A program made the translations under genes and the position numbers. A stretch of 7,996 bases of DNA from Pseudorhodobacter sp. Lineage in GTDB: Bacteria > Pseudomonadota > Alphaproteobacteria > Rhodobacterales > Rhodobacteraceae. Positions within the stretch are counted from its first letter, which is position 1, and every line of letters begins with the position of its first letter. The notes under the pieces were generated by a model. The model made no database searches. It had not been told where the DNA came from and worked only from the letters and a program-made list of their open reading frames with translations. Below are positions 1-5,965 of this stretch, one piece after another. Where the stretch lies: NCBI GenBank assembly GCA_024641255.1, contig JAHEDL010000068.1, positions 1 to 7,996 on the forward strand, in the 5' to 3' direction.

Positions 1-149
1 CAGCCGTCATCGTCGACCCAGACGCCCCATTCGATCTTGCCAGCGATTTCGGGTTTGGTTTGGGCGACAGCCCCAGTTGCGATCAAGAGCCCCGCCGCAA
101 TCGCGGCACCCCCAACTGCTAAACGCACTGCTTTGGGAAGAAATTCCAC
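1..149 (-). CDS. Exported protein, N-terminal part (possibly OmpA family)
   Basis: This is the first 49 codons of a gene that runs off the left edge. Translation from a GTG at 149 gives a typical Sec signal peptide: a short n-region with K6 and R9, a hydrophobic h-region at about residues 10-26 rich in Ala, Gly, Leu and Ile, and an A-V-A site predicting cleavage after residue 29 (next residue Gln). No lipobox cysteine is seen, so the product should be periplasmic or outer-membrane rather than a lipoprotein. GTG is chosen because a good ribosome binding site (GGGAGG, 158-163) lies eight bases upstream and no better start is in frame. The mature protein begins QTKPEIAGKIEWGVWVDDDG. From memory, a W-G-V-W-V-D-x-D-G start occurs in a group of Rhodobacteraceae OmpA-domain proteins. 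That link is an inference, because the OmpA domain itself would lie outside the window. Export is well supported; the family is not. Confidence 0.72.
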   Translation of the reverse strand, partial: MEFLPKAVRLAVGGAAIAAGLLIATGAVAQTKPEIAGKIEWGVWVDDDG

Positions 150-157
150 AGCCGCAG

Positions 158-163
158 CCTCCC
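158..163 (-). promoter_or_regulatory. Ribosome binding site of the exported protein
   Basis: On the minus strand this reads GGGAGG, eight bases before the GTG at 149. It decides the start of this gene, since GTG is a weak codon and would otherwise be doubtful. Confidence 0.7.
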
Positions 164-178
164 TGATAATGAAATATA

Positions 179-202
179 CACACCGATATGATCGAAGGTG
201 TG
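179..202 (-). repeat. Inverted repeat in the leader of the exported-protein gene
   Basis: CACACC (179-184) and GGTGTG (197-202) are perfect inverted arms around a 12-base spacer that itself contains GAT/ATC. It lies 30-53 bases upstream of the GTG start at 149. A TATATT sequence (173-178 read on the minus strand), which could serve as a -10 box, directly abuts it. The placement would suit an operator in the promoter spacer or a small leader hairpin. I recognise no known regulator's consensus. Confidence 0.35.
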
Positions 203-266
203 CCGCCGACCCTTAATGAAGTAAAGCAAAATCTATGGGTTTAAGGCGATTTCATGACTAATTGTT

Positions 267-289
267 GCGTGTTTGCGGGCAAAACACGC
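267..289 (-). terminator. Hairpin downstream of miaB, probable terminator without a U-run
   Basis: GCGTGTTT (267-274) and AAACACGC (282-289) form a perfect 8 bp stem with a 7-base loop. The flanking T266/A290 adds a ninth pair. On the minus strand the hairpin begins 48 bases after the miaB stop, in the gap before the next minus-strand gene. The 3' flank on that strand is ACAATTAG, not a T-run, so it is not a textbook intrinsic terminator. It could be a weak terminator, a 3'-end stabilising stem left after Rho-dependent termination, or part of the leader of the next gene. Confidence 0.5.
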
Positions 290-338
290 AGTTTGGCAGC
301 TTTGCTTTCAGGGTGGAAACAGCCCGAAATCGGCGGCG

Positions 339-1652
339 TTATTCGGAAATACGTTCGCCTGCCAAAGAGTTGGTCGACGAAGCTAAGATTCTGACCCGCA
401 CCAATTCGCCAACCTTGCCCGCCGGGTCGTTGACATAAACGGCGTGCAGGTGGTCGGATTTGCCGATCATCTGGCCCGCCTGACGGCCGGGCTTTTCGTA
501 CAGCACACCCAGTTCGCGCCCGACCATCGACTGCTGCACGGCGCGCTGTTGTTCGGTGAGCAAGGCTTGCAGGGTTTGCAGGCGAGCATCGACAACATCG
601 GCGGGGAGTTCGGGCTTTTCCGCCGCCGGGGTGCCGGGGCGGGCCGAGTATTTGAAGCTATAGGCCTGCCCGTAGCCAACGGCGCGGATCAGATCCAGCG
701 TTGCGGCAAAATCGGCATCGGTTTCGCCGGGAAAGCCAACGATGAAATCCGATGACAGCAAGATATCGGGGCGGGCGGCGCGGATGCGTTCGATCAGCCG
801 CAGATATTGTTCGGCGGTATGCTTGCGGTTCATCGCCTTCAGCACGCGGTCAGACCCCGATTGCACCGGCAGATGCAGATAGGGCATCAGCTTGGGTTCG
901 TCGCCATGCGCGGCGATCAGGTCGTCTTCCATGTCATTGGGGTGGCTGGTGGTGTAGCGGATGCGCTGCAAGCCGTCGATGCGCGCCAGTTCGCGGATCA
1001 GCCGCGACAGGGTGAAATCGCCCGCCTCCGAACTGCCGTGGTAGGCGTTGACGTTCTGACCCAAAAGCGTGATGTCGCGCACGCCTTTTTCCACCAGACC
1101 ACGGGCTTCGGCCAAGATCCGGCTGGCGGCGCGCGACACTTCCGACCCACGGGTATAGGGCACGACGCAGAAGGCGCAGAACTTGTCGCAACCTTCTTGC
1201 ACGGTCAGAAACGCGGTCGGGCCACGGGTGGCTTTGCGTTCGGGCAGCAGGTCGAACTTGTCTTCCAGCGGGAATTCGGTGTCGATGTTCGGAGCATCGC
1301 CGCGCGCCATCGCGGGCAGGTTGTGATAAGATTGCGGCCCGACCACCAGATCGACAATCGGCATCCGCCGCATGATCTCGGCGCCTTCGGCCTGCGCCAC
1401 GCAGCCCGCCACACCGATTTTCAGGTTGGGCTTGTCACGCTTTAGCTCGCGCAGACGGCCAAGGTCGGAATACAGCTTTTCCCCCGCCTTTTCGCGGATA
1501 TGGCAGGTGTTCAGCAGCACCATATCGGCGTCATCCGCCGTTTCGGTGGTGACATAGCCGTCAGCGCCCATGGCTTCGGCCATGCGTTCGCTGTCGTAGA
1601 CGTTCATCTGACAACCGTAGGTCTTGATGAAAAGCTTCTTCGGATCGGCCAT
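339..1652 (-). CDS. miaB: MiaB, tRNA-2-methylthio-N6-dimethylallyladenosine synthase
   Basis: This cytoplasmic radical-SAM enzyme adds the 2-methylthio group to i6A at position 37 of tRNAs reading UNN codons, giving ms2i6A. The 437 residues show the full family architecture. The N-terminal MTTase domain carries the auxiliary [4Fe-4S] cysteines C14 (KTYGC), C50 (LLNTC) and C84 (VAGC). The radical-SAM domain has the C155-x3-C159-x2-C162 cluster motif ([10 protein letters not shown]). A C-terminal TRAM domain spans about 375-434. Length matches the family. The frame stays open 22 codons upstream to an ATG at 1718, but the ATG at 1652 is chosen. It has an AAGAGGT ribosome binding site five bases upstream, and the protein then begins [14 protein letters not shown] as in homologues, whereas the extension is low-complexity and unlike MiaB. 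The gene is divergent from the gene at 1787 and appears monocistronic, with a hairpin 48 bases beyond the stop. The MiaB assignment over the paralogues MtaB and RimO rests on the KTYGCQMN and NTCHIREKA motifs. Confidence 0.96.
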   Translation of the reverse strand: MADPKKLFIKTYGCQMNVYDSERMAEAMGADGYVTTETADDADMVLLNTCHIREKAGEKLYSDLGRLRELKRDKPNLKIGVAGCVAQAEGAEIMRRMPIVDLVVGPQSYHNLPAMARGDAPNIDTEFPLEDKFDLLPERKATRGPTAFLTVQEGCDKFCAFCVVPYTRGSEVSRAASRILAEARGLVEKGVRDITLLGQNVNAYHGSSEAGDFTLSRLIRELARIDGLQRIRYTTSHPNDMEDDLIAAHGDEPKLMPYLHLPVQSGSDRVLKAMNRKHTAEQYLRLIERIRAARPDILLSSDFIVGFPGETDADFAATLDLIRAVGYGQAYSFKYSARPGTPAAEKPELPADVVDARLQTLQALLTEQQRAVQQSMVGRELGVLYEKPGRQAGQMIGKSDHLHAVYVNDPAGKVGELVRVRILASSTNSLAGERISE

Positions 1653-1657
1653 GGCGC

Positions 1658-1664
1658 ACCTCTT
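1658..1664 (-). promoter_or_regulatory. Ribosome binding site of miaB
   Basis: The minus strand reads AAGAGGT here, five bases before the ATG at 1652. It supports that start over the longer open frame beginning at 1718. Confidence 0.65.
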
Positions 1665-1696
1665 AGACCGTATGCGCATATGCCAAACTGCGGCCC

Positions 1697-1724
1697 CGTG
1701 CAACGCCGGGGGTTGCAATGCACG
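1697..1724. repeat. Overlapping inverted repeats in the miaB divergent gap
   Basis: TGCAAC (1699-1704) pairs with GTTGCA (1712-1717) around a 7-base G-rich loop. The overlapping CGTGCA (1697-1702) can instead pair with TGCACG (1719-1724). The site sits between the divergent starts at 1652 and 1787, where an operator would be expected, but the arms are short and no known binding motif is recognised. No clear -35/-10 pair could be placed in this gap. Confidence 0.25.
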
Positions 1725-1786
1725 TTATGTTCACGGATTTTGGCCTAAGCATTTCAGACAAGTTTTTTCAGACGAGTGGATTTTAG

Positions 1787-2656
1787 ATGAAATACGTGTC
1801 GCTTGACCGGTTTCTGGCGGACGGTGCTGCCGCTTTGGCAAAGGGGCCGGTGGCGGTGGTGTTTGCCGAAGACCCGGTCGAGGTGGACACCACGGTGCGC
1901 CACCATCTGGACGCGGGCTTTGTGCAGGTGATCCTGCTGGCACCCGAAGGGGTGACGGTGCCCGCGCCGCTAGAGGCGAAAATTCATCAGGTGATTTATG
2001 ATGTGCATGCGGAAGATGCGCTGATTGCGGCGGTGAACCGGGTGATCGAAGCGGCGCCGGGGATTTGGCTGTATTACTGCTATAACGCCGAATATCTGTT
2101 CTATCCGTTTTGCGAGACGCGCAATATTCGTGAAATGCTGGCGTTTCACAGCGAAGAGCGGCGCGATGCGATGCTGTCTTATGTAGTTGATCTTTATGCC
2201 GATGATCTGACGCAGTTTCCCAATGCGGTGTCGCTGGATCATGCGCATCTGGACAAATCGGGGTATTACGCGCTGGGGCGGCCGGATGCGGCGAACCAAA
2301 ATTACCCCAAGGAGCGCCAGTTGGATTTCTTTGGCGGCCTGCGTTGGCGGTTTGAAGAACATATTCCGGTGCCGCGCCGCAAGATCGACCGCATCGCGCT
2401 GTTTCGCACCAAGCCGGGGTTGGTGCTGCGGCCTGATTACACGCTGAACGACGAAGAATATAATACTTACGCCTGCCCGTGGCACCACAACATCACCACC
2501 GCCGTGGTGTCGTTTCGCACTGCCAAGGCGCTGCGGTCAAACGCCGGGTCGCGGTTTGATATTCACAATTTCCGCTGGCACAATTCGACGGCGTTCGAAT
2601 GGCACAGCCAGCAGTTGATGGATCTTGGCCTGATGGAGCCGGGGCAGTGGTTTTAG
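1787..2656 (+). CDS. Conserved glycosyltransferase-2-like protein (degenerate DxD)
   Basis: This 289-residue cytoplasmic protein has no signal peptide or membrane segment. The first 120 residues look like the nucleotide-binding half of a family 2 glycosyltransferase of the Glyco_tranf_2_4 kind. A beta-strand (VAVVFAED, 22-29) is followed by a helix and a strand (VRHHLDAGFVQVILLAP, 37-53), then W94 and a hydrophobic stretch where the metal-binding DxD/DADE motif normally sits. Here that stretch reads WLYYCYNAEYLF (94-105), so the aspartates are missing. The remainder (about 120-289) is rich in His, Trp and Tyr, with notable blocks FFGGLRWRFEEHIP (181-194), CPWHHN (230-235) and RWHNSTAFEWHSQQL (263-277). 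I recall close relatives in Rhodobacterales, usually called glycosyltransferase family 2 or hypothetical. The substrate is unknown. The ATG at 1787 has only a weak ribosome binding site (GAGTGGA, 1774-1780). The gene is divergent from miaB and convergent with the exporter operon, so it is probably transcribed alone. The coding sequence is secure and the function is not. Confidence 0.85.
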   Translation: MKYVSLDRFLADGAAALAKGPVAVVFAEDPVEVDTTVRHHLDAGFVQVILLAPEGVTVPAPLEAKIHQVIYDVHAEDALIAAVNRVIEAAPGIWLYYCYNAEYLFYPFCETRNIREMLAFHSEERRDAMLSYVVDLYADDLTQFPNAVSLDHAHLDKSGYYALGRPDAANQNYPKERQLDFFGGLRWRFEEHIPVPRRKIDRIALFRTKPGLVLRPDYTLNDEEYNTYACPWHHNITTAVVSFRTAKALRSNAGSRFDIHNFRWHNSTAFEWHSQQLMDLGLMEPGQWF

Positions 2657-2663
2657 CCCCGGC
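2638..2663 (+). terminator. GC hairpin spanning the stop codon, probable bidirectional terminator
   Basis: GCCGGGGC (2638-2645) and GCCCCGGC (2656-2663) form a perfect all-GC 8 bp stem. The 10-base loop contains the Trp and Phe codons and the first two bases of the TAG stop (2654-2656). It fills most of the narrow gap between two convergent genes. On the minus strand it begins 12 bases after the stop of the exporter permease, so it could end transcription from both sides. Neither 3' flank is T-rich. Confidence 0.5.
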
Positions 2664-2675
2664 GCGTGGCGCGGC

Positions 2676-3884
2676 CTATTGGTGGCGCAGCGCCTCTATC
2701 GGGTCCAGCCGGGCGGCGCGGCGGGCGGGGAAGTAGCCAAACACCACACCGACCAGCGCCGAAAACCCGAAGGCCATCGCCACCACCGCCCCGGATGGCG
2801 CAAAGGGAATCGCCATGAACACCGAAGCGCCATAGGCCAGCCCCAGCCCGACCAGAATGCCAATCACGCCGCCCATCAGGCTGAGCACAATGGCTTCGAC
2901 CAGAAACTGTGTCAGCACTTGGCCGGAACTCGCGCCAACCGCCAGCCGGATGCCGATTTCGCGGGTGCGTTCGGTGACCGACACCAGCATGATATTCATG
3001 ATGCCGATGCCGCCGACCAGCAGGCTGACTGCCGCCACCGATGACAGCATGCCGGTCAGAACCGCATTCACCCCCGACAGCATCGATGACAGTTCCTTCA
3101 TGTCGGTGACGTTGAAGTTGTCGGCTTGGGTCAGGCCGATGTGGCGGCGGTCGCGCATCACCGCCTGCACCGCCTTGATGCCCTGCGCCGAGGTGGCCGA
3201 TTTGCGCAGCGCGACGGAGATTGAGGCGACATCCTTGTTGCCCTCCAGCCGCCGCTGCACGGTTTTGATCGGCATCAGCACAATGTCATCCTGATCTTGG
3301 CCAAACGATCCGGCGCCTTTGGCGGCCAGCACGCCGATCACCTGACAGGCGACGTTTTTCACCCGCACGGTTTCGTCGATCGGGTCTGATGTGCCGAAAA
3401 GCTTGGTGCGCACGGTCTGGCCCAGCACGCAAACCGCCGCGCCTGCGGTTTCTTCGGTGCCTTCAAAGCCGCGACCCAAGGCCAGCGGCCAGTTTTGCAC
3501 CTTCAGGTAATCGGCGCTGGTGCCGTAGATTTGCGTGCTGGCGTTGGCATTGCCAAACACCACGGTCTGCCCGCCGGTGACGATGGGCGCGACATAGGCG
3601 ATCTGCGGCAGGTCGGCCAAGGCATCGGCATCTTTCAGGGTGAATTTAGGAGCGGATTCGCCGCCGCCCGGTGGTCCGAAGGCGCGGGTGCCAGAGCGGA
3701 TGGTCAGCACATTGCTGCCCAGCGATGCCACTGACGCGCTGACCTGTGCTGATGATCCTTGCCCGATGGTGACCATGGCAATCACTGCCGCCACGCCGAT
3801 GACCACGCCCAGCACGGTCAGAAAGGTGCGCAGCTTGTTGCGGGTGATGGTGATGAAGGCCAGCGTGACAGTTTCCCACAGCAT
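2676..3884 (-). CDS. MacB-type ABC transporter permease (FtsX/MacB fold)
   Basis: This 402-residue inner-membrane subunit belongs to a MacAB-like tripartite exporter. It has the type VII ABC layout: a cytoplasmic N-terminal helix with RNKLRTFLT (15-23), TM1 at about 20-41, and a large periplasmic core at about 42-270. Three further membrane segments follow, at about 272-298, 324-354 and 362-385. Between TM2 and TM3 is the conserved cytoplasmic signature SVTERTREIGIRLAVGA (302-318), and the end has the typical PARRAARLDPIEALRHQ. Unlike E. coli MacB, the ATPase is a separate upstream gene. The ATG at 3884 shares one base with the ATPase stop (TAATG) and has GAAAGG nine bases upstream (3894-3899), so translational coupling is likely. 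The periplasmic part contains two cysteines (C152, C180) that could pair, and a Gly/Pro-rich stretch at 70-75. Family members export macrolides, peptides, lipoproteins or siderophores. The cargo cannot be told from this sequence. Confidence 0.93.
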   Translation of the reverse strand: MLWETVTLAFITITRNKLRTFLTVLGVVIGVAAVIAMVTIGQGSSAQVSASVASLGSNVLTIRSGTRAFGPPGGGESAPKFTLKDADALADLPQIAYVAPIVTGGQTVVFGNANASTQIYGTSADYLKVQNWPLALGRGFEGTEETAGAAVCVLGQTVRTKLFGTSDPIDETVRVKNVACQVIGVLAAKGAGSFGQDQDDIVLMPIKTVQRRLEGNKDVASISVALRKSATSAQGIKAVQAVMRDRRHIGLTQADNFNVTDMKELSSMLSGVNAVLTGMLSSVAAVSLLVGGIGIMNIMLVSVTERTREIGIRLAVGASSGQVLTQFLVEAIVLSLMGGVIGILVGLGLAYGASVFMAIPFAPSGAVVAMAFGFSALVGVVFGYFPARRAARLDPIEALRHQ

Positions 3885-4582
3885 TATGAATGGCCTTTCA
3901 CGGCTTCGTCGCGGGTCAGTTTGCCATCGGTGAACACCAGCAGACGTTGTGCATAGGCGGCGATGTCTTCTTCATGGGTGACCATGACGATGGTGATGCC
4001 TTCGTCGCGGTTCAGCGCCTGCAAAAGCTGCATGATTTCATGGCCGCGATGGCTGTCGAGGTTGCCGGTGGGTTCATCGGCCAGAATGACCATCGGGTCG
4101 CCCGCCAATGCGCGGGCGATGGCGACGCGCTGCTGCTGGCCGCCCGACAGTTGCGACGGGTCGTGGTTTTCGCGTCCGGCCAGACCAACCTTTTCCAGCG
4201 CGCGCTTTGCCCGTGCCACGCGTTCGGCCTTGGGGATGCCTTTGTAGATCAACGGCAGTTCAACATTTTCCAGCGCCGAGGCGCGCGCCAGCAGGTTAAA
4301 GCCCTGAAACACAAAGCCAAGGTAGTGCCGCCGCAACAGGGCGCGGCTGTCTTGATCCAGATCCTGCACTTCGGTGCCCTGAAACAGATATTTGCCCGAT
4401 GTCGGCCGATCCAGACAGCCGATGATGTTCATCGAGGTCGATTTACCAGAACCCGACGGCCCCATGATGGCGACGAATTCGCCTTTGTTGATGGTCAGAT
4501 CAACGCCGTCCAGCGCGCGCACTTCGGCTTCGCCGCTGCCGTAAATCCGCGCCACGTCACGAAAAGCAATCAGGGGTTCCAT
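3884..4582 (-). CDS. MacB-type ABC transporter ATP-binding protein
   Basis: This 232-residue ATPase powers the adjacent FtsX-fold permease. All nucleotide-binding motifs are intact: Walker A GPSGSGKST (41-49), Q-loop Q93 (FVFQGFNLL), signature LSGGQ (145-149), Walker B MVILADE (164-170) with catalytic E170, D-loop NLDS (174-177) and switch H203. The A-D-E-P-T-G-N-L-D run and the CLDRPTSG segment (56-63) are typical of the MacB/LolD/FtsE group. The adaptor gene upstream marks it as MacB-like rather than LolD, which works with LolC/E. The start is taken as the ATG at 4582, whose first base is the last base of the adaptor's TGA stop (TGATG). A GTG one codon earlier (4585) would instead give a four-base GTGA overlap and one extra residue. 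No strong ribosome binding site precedes either, which suggests coupled translation from the adaptor gene. Confidence 0.94.
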   Translation of the reverse strand: MEPLIAFRDVARIYGSGEAEVRALDGVDLTINKGEFVAIMGPSGSGKSTSMNIIGCLDRPTSGKYLFQGTEVQDLDQDSRALLRRHYLGFVFQGFNLLARASALENVELPLIYKGIPKAERVARAKRALEKVGLAGRENHDPSQLSGGQQQRVAIARALAGDPMVILADEPTGNLDSHRGHEIMQLLQALNRDEGITIVMVTHEEDIAAYAQRLLVFTDGKLTRDEAVKGHS

Positions 4583-5826
4583 CACTTTGCGCCCGTGGTC
4601 TGATCCAGAATGGCCAGATCGCCTTCGACCAAGTCGGCGCCGCTGATGGCGGTGTATTTGCCGTCTGATGCGCCAATTTCGACGGCGATTTCAACCGGTG
4701 TGCCATCGCGCAGCACCCAGATGGATTTGCCTGACCCCACTGCGCCGCCGCTGCGGCTGCCGGGGCGGGGCATGATCAGGCCCAAAAGGCCGGTGCCGCC
4801 GTTCGACGCGGTGGCGGCGGCGGGCGGCGCATAGCGCAGGCTGGCATTGGGCACCAAAAGTGCGCCGGCCACCTGATCTACCGTCACCACGGCGGTGGCG
4901 GTCATGCCGGGGCGCAGCAGTTTGTCGGGGTTTTCCACCGACAGAACCGCCTTGTAGGTCACCACGTCATCGGTGATTTCGGGGGCAAAGCGCACTTGGG
5001 TGATGGTGGCGGGAAAGTCTTTGCCGTCATAGGCATCAACACTGAACCGCGCGCTGTCCCCGACCGAAACCTTGCCGATATCGGCCTCGTCGATGTCGAC
5101 CAGCAACTGCATGCGGGTCAGGTCTTCGGCCAAGGTGAATAACACCGGCGCTTCAAAGGTTGCGGCCACGATCTGCCCGGCTTCGGCGGTGCGATTCAGC
5201 ACCACACCGTTGATTGGCGAGCGGATCACGGCCTTGTCCAGATCGGCGGTGACCAGATCAAGGTTGGCTTCGGCCAGGGTCAGATCGGCCTTGGCGATAT
5301 CAACCGCCGCCTGCGCGCGCTGATCGGCGGCTTCGTAGCCGACCATATCCTTGCGCGTCGCCACGCCCTTAACCGCAAGTTCCTGTTGGGTTTTCAGGTT
5401 TTCTGCGGCTTCGCGGGCCGAGGCTTCGGCCTGGGTTACACGTGCTTTGGCCGATGCAAGCTGCGCCTTGGCATTGGCCGATTGCGCCGCAAGTTTGGTT
5501 GTATCAAGCGTGGCCAGAATTTGGCCGACCTTGACCTCGTCGTTGTAATCCATCGCCACGGTGGCCAGCGTGCCGGACAGTTCTGACGACACCTCGACCT
5601 CGGTCGTGGGTTGCACGGTGCCGGTTGCGGTGACGGTGACGGTCAGATCGCCTTTGCTGATGGCTTCGGTGGTGTAGCTGATGGTTGACGCTGCGGTGGA
5701 TTTGCCCTGCCAATACCAAGCGCCGCCAAGCAGCAGTGCTGCGCCCAGCACTGCGGCCCAAGCCCAGCGCCCGCGCTTTGGCTTGGCGGCCAAGATCTGC
5801 GCCATATCGTTAGAGCCCGTCGCCAT
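4582..5826 (-). CDS. MacA/HlyD-type periplasmic adaptor (RND-family membrane fusion protein)
   Basis: This 414-residue subunit is anchored in the inner membrane and links the ABC exporter to an outer-membrane TolC-type channel. Residues 1-20 are cytoplasmic and basic (KPKRGR). A single membrane anchor spans about 21-40. The first half of the lipoyl (barrel-sandwich) domain follows (58-110), then an Ala/Lys/Glu-rich coiled-coil hairpin (about 111-195). The second lipoyl half contains VIRSPINGVVLNRTAEAGQIV (200-220), followed by a beta-barrel (about 237-315) with the family motif LLRPGMTATAVV (303-314) and a membrane-proximal domain to the end. A Gly/Ser/Pro/Ala-rich insert of roughly 33 residues (334-366) interrupts that last domain. 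The ATG at 5826 is preferred because AAAGG lies nine bases upstream. A TTG at 5835 abuts that site, and an ATG at 5805 is also possible. The first gene of the exporter operon, it overlaps the ATPase gene by one base. No TolC homologue is in the window. Confidence 0.92.
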   Translation of the reverse strand: MATGSNDMAQILAAKPKRGRWAWAAVLGAALLLGGAWYWQGKSTAASTISYTTEAISKGDLTVTVTATGTVQPTTEVEVSSELSGTLATVAMDYNDEVKVGQILATLDTTKLAAQSANAKAQLASAKARVTQAEASAREAAENLKTQQELAVKGVATRKDMVGYEAADQRAQAAVDIAKADLTLAEANLDLVTADLDKAVIRSPINGVVLNRTAEAGQIVAATFEAPVLFTLAEDLTRMQLLVDIDEADIGKVSVGDSARFSVDAYDGKDFPATITQVRFAPEITDDVVTYKAVLSVENPDKLLRPGMTATAVVTVDQVAGALLVPNASLRYAPPAAATASNGGTGLLGLIMPRPGSRSGGAVGSGKSIWVLRDGTPVEIAVEIGASDGKYTAISGADLVEGDLAILDQTTGAK

Positions 5827-5858
5827 TCCCGCCAACCTTTCACGCTGCCTTAGCCCGG

Positions 5859-5864
5859 GTTATA
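5859..5864 (-). promoter_or_regulatory. Candidate -10 box upstream of the exporter operon
   Basis: The minus strand reads TATAAC here, 33 bases before the adaptor ATG at 5826, a reasonable distance for a -10 element. No convincing -35 hexamer is found 16-18 bases upstream (the region reads near CGACGG), so this is only a candidate. Confidence 0.25.
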
Positions 5865-5906
5865 CGCCGGGGCACAGCTGTTCCGTCGCGATCAGGTGGG
5901 GGGATT

Positions 5907-5933
5907 TTGCGGATTAACAAGCCAAATCCGCAA
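5907..5933 (-). terminator. Hairpin between the two ABC operons, terminator-like without a U-run
   Basis: TTGCGGATT (5907-5915) and AATCCGCAA (5925-5933) form a perfect 9 bp stem with a 9-base loop. On the minus strand it begins 32 bases after the importer permease stop, and the next gene starts about 80 bases further on. That is where the importer transcript should end. The 3' flank on that strand is AATCCCCCC rather than a T-run. Outer arms GATCAGGT (5890-5897) and ACCTG-TG-ATC (5933-5942) extend the dyad imperfectly. An operator for the exporter operon is the main alternative. Confidence 0.5.
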
Positions 5934-5965
5934 CCTGTGATCAACTGCCGCGCAAGGGTGGGCGG

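Noticed and set aside
807..1445. Plus-strand open frame (212 codons) inside miaB
   Set aside because: It lies wholly within miaB, whose catalytic cysteines and length match the family. The antisense product is low-complexity and His/Gln/Arg-rich, as such shadows usually are.
1653..1718. 22-codon N-terminal extension of MiaB from an ATG at 1718
   Set aside because: The extension does not resemble MiaB, while the internal ATG at 1652 has a well-placed AAGAGGT and gives the standard N-terminus.
1970..2488. Minus-strand open frame (172 codons) opposite the glycosyltransferase-like gene
   Set aside because: The plus-strand frame has the better codon pattern and a protein resembling known relatives. 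The antisense one has no ribosome binding site or domain.
3890..4603. Long plus-strand open frame (237 codons) opposite the exporter ATPase
   Set aside because: It is antisense to a gene with complete Walker A, signature and Walker B motifs. Long antisense frames are expected in GC-rich DNA, and the translation shows no recognisable domain.
5827..5835. TTG at 5835 as the adaptor start
   Set aside because: The only nearby ribosome binding site (GAAAGG) directly abuts the TTG, leaving no spacing. The ATG at 5826 is correctly spaced.
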